Below are positions 5,779 through 9,435 of a DNA stretch of 9,435 nucleotides, piece after piece. The first letter of the stretch is position 1. The number at the start of each line of letters is the position of its first letter. Under the pieces are notes generated by a model. That model did not search any database. It was not told where the DNA came from and worked only from the letters and a program-made list of their open reading frames with translations. The DNA comes from Gammaproteobacteria bacterium (GTDB lineage: Bacteria > Pseudomonadota > Gammaproteobacteria > Xanthomonadales > Wenzhouxiangellaceae). The DNA lies in NCBI GenBank assembly GCA_003561495.1, contig PWWM01000025.1:1-9435 (forward strand), written 5' to 3'. A program made the translations under genes and the position numbers.

Positions 5779-8700
5779 TCAATCAGCTGGCCCGTCCTGG
5801 TCATCGCGATTTTGCTGACGCCACTGGTCGGGAGGCGCCTGATACTGCTTTCGAAACAACCGACTGAAGTGCTGGGCACTGGAAAAACCGCAATGCAGGG
5901 CCACTTCATTGACCGAGCGGTCCGTTTCCAGAAGCAGACGCCGGGCCTGCGCGAGCCGGAAGTGACGGATATAGGCTGCCGGCGTCAATCCAGTCAGTGC
6001 CTTGAGCTTGCGTTGCAGCGTTCGGCGCTCGATGGCCAATGCCTCACATAGCGTGGCAACATCGAACTCCGGCTCACTCAGTCTGTCCGCCAGAATCTGG
6101 TTGATCCGGGCGACCAGCTCACGGTCGCGGTCTACCAGATCCGGATTGTCCTGCCCACTGTCCATTTGCGCACGAGCCGTTTCATGCAGAAGATGCCGAC
6201 GCAAACGCTTCCGATTGTCCAGCATTCGCTGCAATCGAACCTTCAATTCCGAGTCATCAAATGGCTTGGCCATGAAGTCGTCCGCGCTCAAGGCCAGGCC
6301 CTTGAGGCGAGTTTCCCGGTCCTGCCGTGCAGTCAGCAGCAAGACCGGAATATGAGATGTGTCGGGATTGGCTCTCAGGGCCTCGAGCAGTTCGAAACCG
6401 TCGAGCCCGGGCATCATGATGTCGCTGACAATCAGGTCAGGGTGATGCTCAATGGCCTGCTCGAGCCCCTGCCGCCCATCAGCGGCCAGCAGGATTTTCC
6501 ACTGGCCTTCGAGGGTATAGCGCAAATGCTCTCGCAGATCGGGGTTGTCCTCGACCACCAGCACGACCTCGCCCTGCCCGGATCGTGTTTCCTCCTTTTC
6601 GGAGAATGGCTGGCTTCCGGAAGCCAATGGCACCTCTTCGGGAATCTGCGGATCGGCGGTATTGAACAACTCCACTCCATCCACCTTCAATGTCTCGTCC
6701 CGGAAAGCAGGCAACAACACACGAAAACAGCTGCCGCGACCCGGCTCGCTTTCGAGCACCACCTCGCCGCCCATGACCAGCGCCATTTCCCTCACCAGCG
6801 CCAGACCGATTCCCGTACCCTCGATGCGGTCGCTGACCGCACTGGCGGAGCGATGAAACTGGCGAAAGATTCGTACTCGTTCCTCGGCCGGTATTCCCGG
6901 TCCAGTATCAATCACTTCCAGGATGGCGCCATCATCGTCGCCGTGCAGGCGAACCTTGATGGTATCTCCGGCCGCAGTGAACTTGATGGCATTGGCAAGC
7001 AGATTAAGAAGGATTTTCTCGACATGCTCCTGGCTGCAACGGGTCCACCAGGCTTCTTCAAGCTCGGAGTGCAAATTCAAGCCACGCTCGCTGGCGTTAT
7101 GGCGAAAGGCCTCGACGGTGAACGCCACCACCGGCGACAACGCCCAGGCGCCACCCGACCCGGTTTCGGTCATGGCCCGAAGACGTGAGAGGTCGAGCAA
7201 ATCATCGACCAGATCCAGCAGCAATCGCGAATAACGCCGCCCCCGCTCGACGGCTGCCGGCTCACCACCCTGGGCTTCCAATCGGTCCAGGCTGGACAGA
7301 ATCAGGGTCAGCGGGGTTCGAAACTCATGCGATATGCTGGTAAAGAACTGGCCACGTGCCTCAAGCGCGTCCCTGAGTTCCTCGGCCTGCCGGTGAATCA
7401 ACCCCTGCTGTTGTTCCAGCTTCAGCGTTCGGGCCTTGACTTCATCCTCAAGGACCATGCGGCGATGTCGGTGCATGCCATAGGCCAGCGCCAGCAACAA
7501 CAATCCCGTCAAGAGATAAGCCACATAGGCCCAGGTCGTCTGCCAGGGTGGATACCGAACAACTGCTGTCAGCAACTCATGTTCATCCGACCACACGCCA
7601 TCGCTGTTGGAAGCGCGAACCAGCAGGCGGTAATTCCCGGGCGCCAGGCCCGCATAGCGCACCTGGCGCTGGTCACCCGGCTGACCCCATTCCTGGTCCA
7701 GCCCTTCAAGCTTGTAGGCATAGCGAATTCTGCGGGGGTCGGCAAAATGCAGTCCCACAAAGCGAATGTCCAGATCGTTCTGGTCATGAGTCAAATTCAG
7801 CCTGACCGGGGTGCTGGTATCGAGAGTCTTGCCGGCACCGTTGATCATCACCTCCTGCAGCTTGACCCGGGGAGGCTGTTGCAAAGTGTGGACCTTTTCA
7901 GGCTGAAAAGCCGTGACTCCATTGATGCCACCGAAGTAATAGCGTCCCGAAGACCCCACGTGAGCCACGGCGTTGTTGAACTCGAAATGCTGAACACCAT
8001 CGGGAGGCGTGAACTGATGCAGACTGCCCGATTGTGGATCAAACCGCATCAAACCCTGATTGCTGCTCAGCCACAACTGCCCGGCAGGCTCCCGCAGAAT
8101 GGCATAAATGGTTTCATCCACCAATCCATGCTCGCGTCCGTACCACTGCACTGTTGGTGAGTCGTTGTCGAACGGATCGAATTGAACATGGGCCAGCCCA
8201 CTCGAACCGGAACCCACCCAGACGCCACCGCCCGGGGCCATGGATAGCCCGAAAAATTCTTCGGATGGGCCGACCCCCAGCGCCTCACTGGTAATCACTC
8301 TCTCGGATGATTCACCATGAAAGGAAATCAAACCCAGACCGTCTCTCCCGGCGGCCAGAATGCGACCCTCATCAATCTCGAGCAGGTTGTAGATTCGCTG
8401 ACCATGCAAACCAGGAGAACGTGAGCAGCGCCTGAGTCGGGTGCGTTCCTCACCAACATGAAACTTTTCCACCCCTCGAGCAGTGGCCACCCACAATGCG
8501 GAACCGTCTTTCGAAAAACGCATCCTCTTCGCACGTCCACGCTCTTTGGCCAGTGGCACCGGAACCGTTGCCACAACTTTGGATTGATGCGGATCAATAG
8601 CCACCAGGTATTCGCTCTCCAGCACCCAGACCAGGTCGCTGAGCGGGTCAACGACGACCTCCCATAAACGATCACCCGGCAATCGCTCGTCTTGGGGACC

Positions 8701-9435
8701 GTTGGCATGGAAACTCCTCACCCAATCGTATCCACCATCGGGCTCTCGCCGCAATTGGCGCAACCCGGCGGAATCCAGTGCAATCCAGAGATATTCCCGA
8801 TCATCGAGATTCTGCTCGGCGATCCCCCGAACAATGTTGTGGCCGGCGTACGGGATTTCCCCGAGCGCACTGCGGTCCCTGATGTGCTCGAAACGATGCG
8901 CATGGGGTGCGAAATAGACCAACCCGCCCAGGTGGCTACCGACCCAGACCGTCCCGAAGTCATCGACATACAGGTTGTAGCCAAAGGTCGGCAGTGAAGC
9001 CGGAATGCTGTAATCATCGCTGGGGTCGTAAAAAAACACCTGCAGGCTCTGAGTCTCAGGTCGCCATCGACTCACACCGTATAACCCGCTCATCCAGTAA
9101 TCGCCCTGGTGATCTTCGACCATATGAAACTGGGCATCTCGACGCTCCCCCGTCTCCCGTTCGCCGGCGTCAAACAGGACTTCCCAGTCATCCGCGTCCG
9201 GATGAAATCGAACCAGTGAGGTATCCAGCACCATCCAGATCGAACCATCACTGGTTGTCGCAAGGCCTTCAATGCCGTCATCGGAGTGACCGAACCGGGT
9301 TGGCCGAATAGTTCGTGAATGATCGGTCTGGTCCGGGTCGACCAATTCCAGACCACGTCCCGCAACCATGGCCAGGTGGCCTTCAGTGGTCAGCTCCAGC
9401 AGCAGGATGCTCTGCTCGTTTCGCATGTCGGGTCC
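5779..9435 (-). CDS. Hybrid two-component sensor-regulator (propeller/Y_Y_Y/kinase/receiver/AraC), 5' end outside window
   Basis: The frame is open to the window edge (GPD precedes the first Met at 9426), so 1218 residues are visible. Positions below count from that Met. Residues 1-515 hold about 11 propeller blades, each with a DGxxWVG-like strand (e.g. FGTVWVGSHLGGL at 157). Full family members have 14, so about three blades and the signal peptide lie outside. A Y_Y_Y domain (about 545-625) precedes one membrane helix (631-651) and a coiled linker. The kinase has H700 (SISHEFRTPLTL), N808/N812, DTGPGIP (840-846) and GTGIGLAL (870-877). The receiver (about 954-1068) has E959/D960, phospho-acceptor D1002, T1032 and K1054. 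An AraC-type DNA-binding domain fills 1101-1205. It should sense a periplasmic ligand, in known relatives often a glycan breakdown product, and control transcription within one polypeptide. Targets are not in the window, and all catalytic residues are intact. Confidence 0.95.
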   Translation of the reverse strand, partial: GPDMRNEQSILLLELTTEGHLAMVAGRGLELVDPDQTDHSRTIRPTRFGHSDDGIEGLATTSDGSIWMVLDTSLVRFHPDADDWEVLFDAGERETGERRDAQFHMVEDHQGDYWMSGLYGVSRWRPETQSLQVFFYDPSDDYSIPASLPTFGYNLYVDDFGTVWVGSHLGGLVYFAPHAHRFEHIRDRSALGEIPYAGHNIVRGIAEQNLDDREYLWIALDSAGLRQLRREPDGGYDWVRSFHANGPQDERLPGDRLWEVVVDPLSDLVWVLESEYLVAIDPHQSKVVATVPVPLAKERGRAKRMRFSKDGSALWVATARGVEKFHVGEERTRLRRCSRSPGLHGQRIYNLLEIDEGRILAAGRDGLGLISFHGESSERVITSEALGVGPSEEFFGLSMAPGGGVWVGSGSSGLAHVQFDPFDNDSPTVQWYGREHGLVDETIYAILREPAGQLWLSSNQGLMRFDPQSGSLHQFTPPDGVQHFEFNNAVAHVGSSGRYYFGGINGVTAFQPEKVHTLQQPPRVKLQEVMINGAGKTLDTSTPVRLNLTHDQNDLDIRFVGLHFADPRRIRYAYKLEGLDQEWGQPGDQRQVRYAGLAPGNYRLLVRASNSDGVWSDEHELLTAVVRYPPWQTTWAYVAYLLTGLLLLALAYGMHRHRRMVLEDEVKARTLKLEQQQGLIHRQAEELRDALEARGQFFTSISHEFRTPLTLILSSLDRLEAQGGEPAAVERGRRYSRLLLDLVDDLLDLSRLRAMTETGSGGAWALSPVVAFTVEAFRHNASERGLNLHSELEEAWWTRCSQEHVEKILLNLLANAIKFTAAGDTIKVRLHGDDDGAILEVIDTGPGIPAEERVRIFRQFHRSASAVSDRIEGTGIGLALVREMALVMGGEVVLESEPGRGSCFRVLLPAFRDETLKVDGVELFNTADPQIPEEVPLASGSQPFSEKEETRSGQGEVVLVVEDNPDLREHLRYTLEGQWKILLAADGRQGLEQAIEHHPDLIVSDIMMPGLDGFELLEALRANPDTSHIPVLLLTARQDRETRLKGLALSADDFMAKPFDDSELKVRLQRMLDNRKRLRRHLLHETARAQMDSGQDNPDLVDRDRELVARINQILADRLSEPEFDVATLCEALAIERRTLQRKLKALTGLTPAAYIRHFRLAQARRLLLETDRSVNEVALHCGFSSAQHFSRLFRKQYQAPPDQWRQQNRDDQDGPAD

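Noticed and set aside
6166..8160. Long plus-strand frames (6166-7188, 7327-8160) inside the sensor-regulator.
   Set aside because: They are antisense to the kinase, receiver and propeller domains, whose motifs are unmistakable; no ribosome-binding site or family resemblance.

Overview
The window is ordinary chromosomal DNA of a gammaproteobacterium. The best guess is a relative of the Xanthomonadales/Wenzhouxiangella group. That guess rests on the UbiA-type quinone pathway, a type III pantothenate kinase, a BioC whose C-terminus reads like xanthomonad BioC (WAPDEGQP...), and a ComF gene next to biotin genes. It is inferred from remembered family features, not from a search. The DNA is G+C-rich, and almost all of it is coding.

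Left block, plus strand (2-2729): the 3' end of birA (biotin-protein ligase), coaX (type III pantothenate kinase), an unnamed SPOR-domain membrane protein and ubiA (4-hydroxybenzoate polyprenyltransferase). birA/coaX and coaX/SPOR overlap, and ubiA follows after 28 bp, so the four look like one transcription unit devoted mainly to cofactors (biotin attachment, CoA, ubiquinone). ubiA converges on comF, and the 35-bp gap between them holds four copies of a 7-bp tandem repeat.

Middle block (2765-5436): comF (minus strand) is divergent from bioC (plus strand, malonyl-ACP methyltransferase for biotin synthesis). bioC stands alone here, without bioB, bioF or bioH beside it. It converges, with a 7-bp gap, on a minus-strand diguanylate cyclase that carries an FHA phosphothreonine-binding domain in front of an apparently active GGEEF domain with an I-site.

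Right block (5437-9435): a 342-bp non-coding gap and then, on the minus strand, most of a very large hybrid two-component protein. Its layout is beta-propeller sensor, Y_Y_Y domain, one membrane helix, histidine kinase, receiver and AraC-type DNA-binding domain. The reading frame is open to the right edge, so its signal peptide and first propeller blades lie outside. The gap contains a good intrinsic terminator for this gene, a plausible promoter for the cyclase immediately behind it, and a 21-bp-spaced direct repeat with the geometry of an AraC-family operator.

I do not see a new multi-gene system. The points most worth checking are the 21-bp-spaced direct repeat behind the one-protein sensor-regulator, that regulator itself (a type best known from Bacteroidetes), the Thr-bearing tail of the FHA-cyclase, and the isolated bioC.
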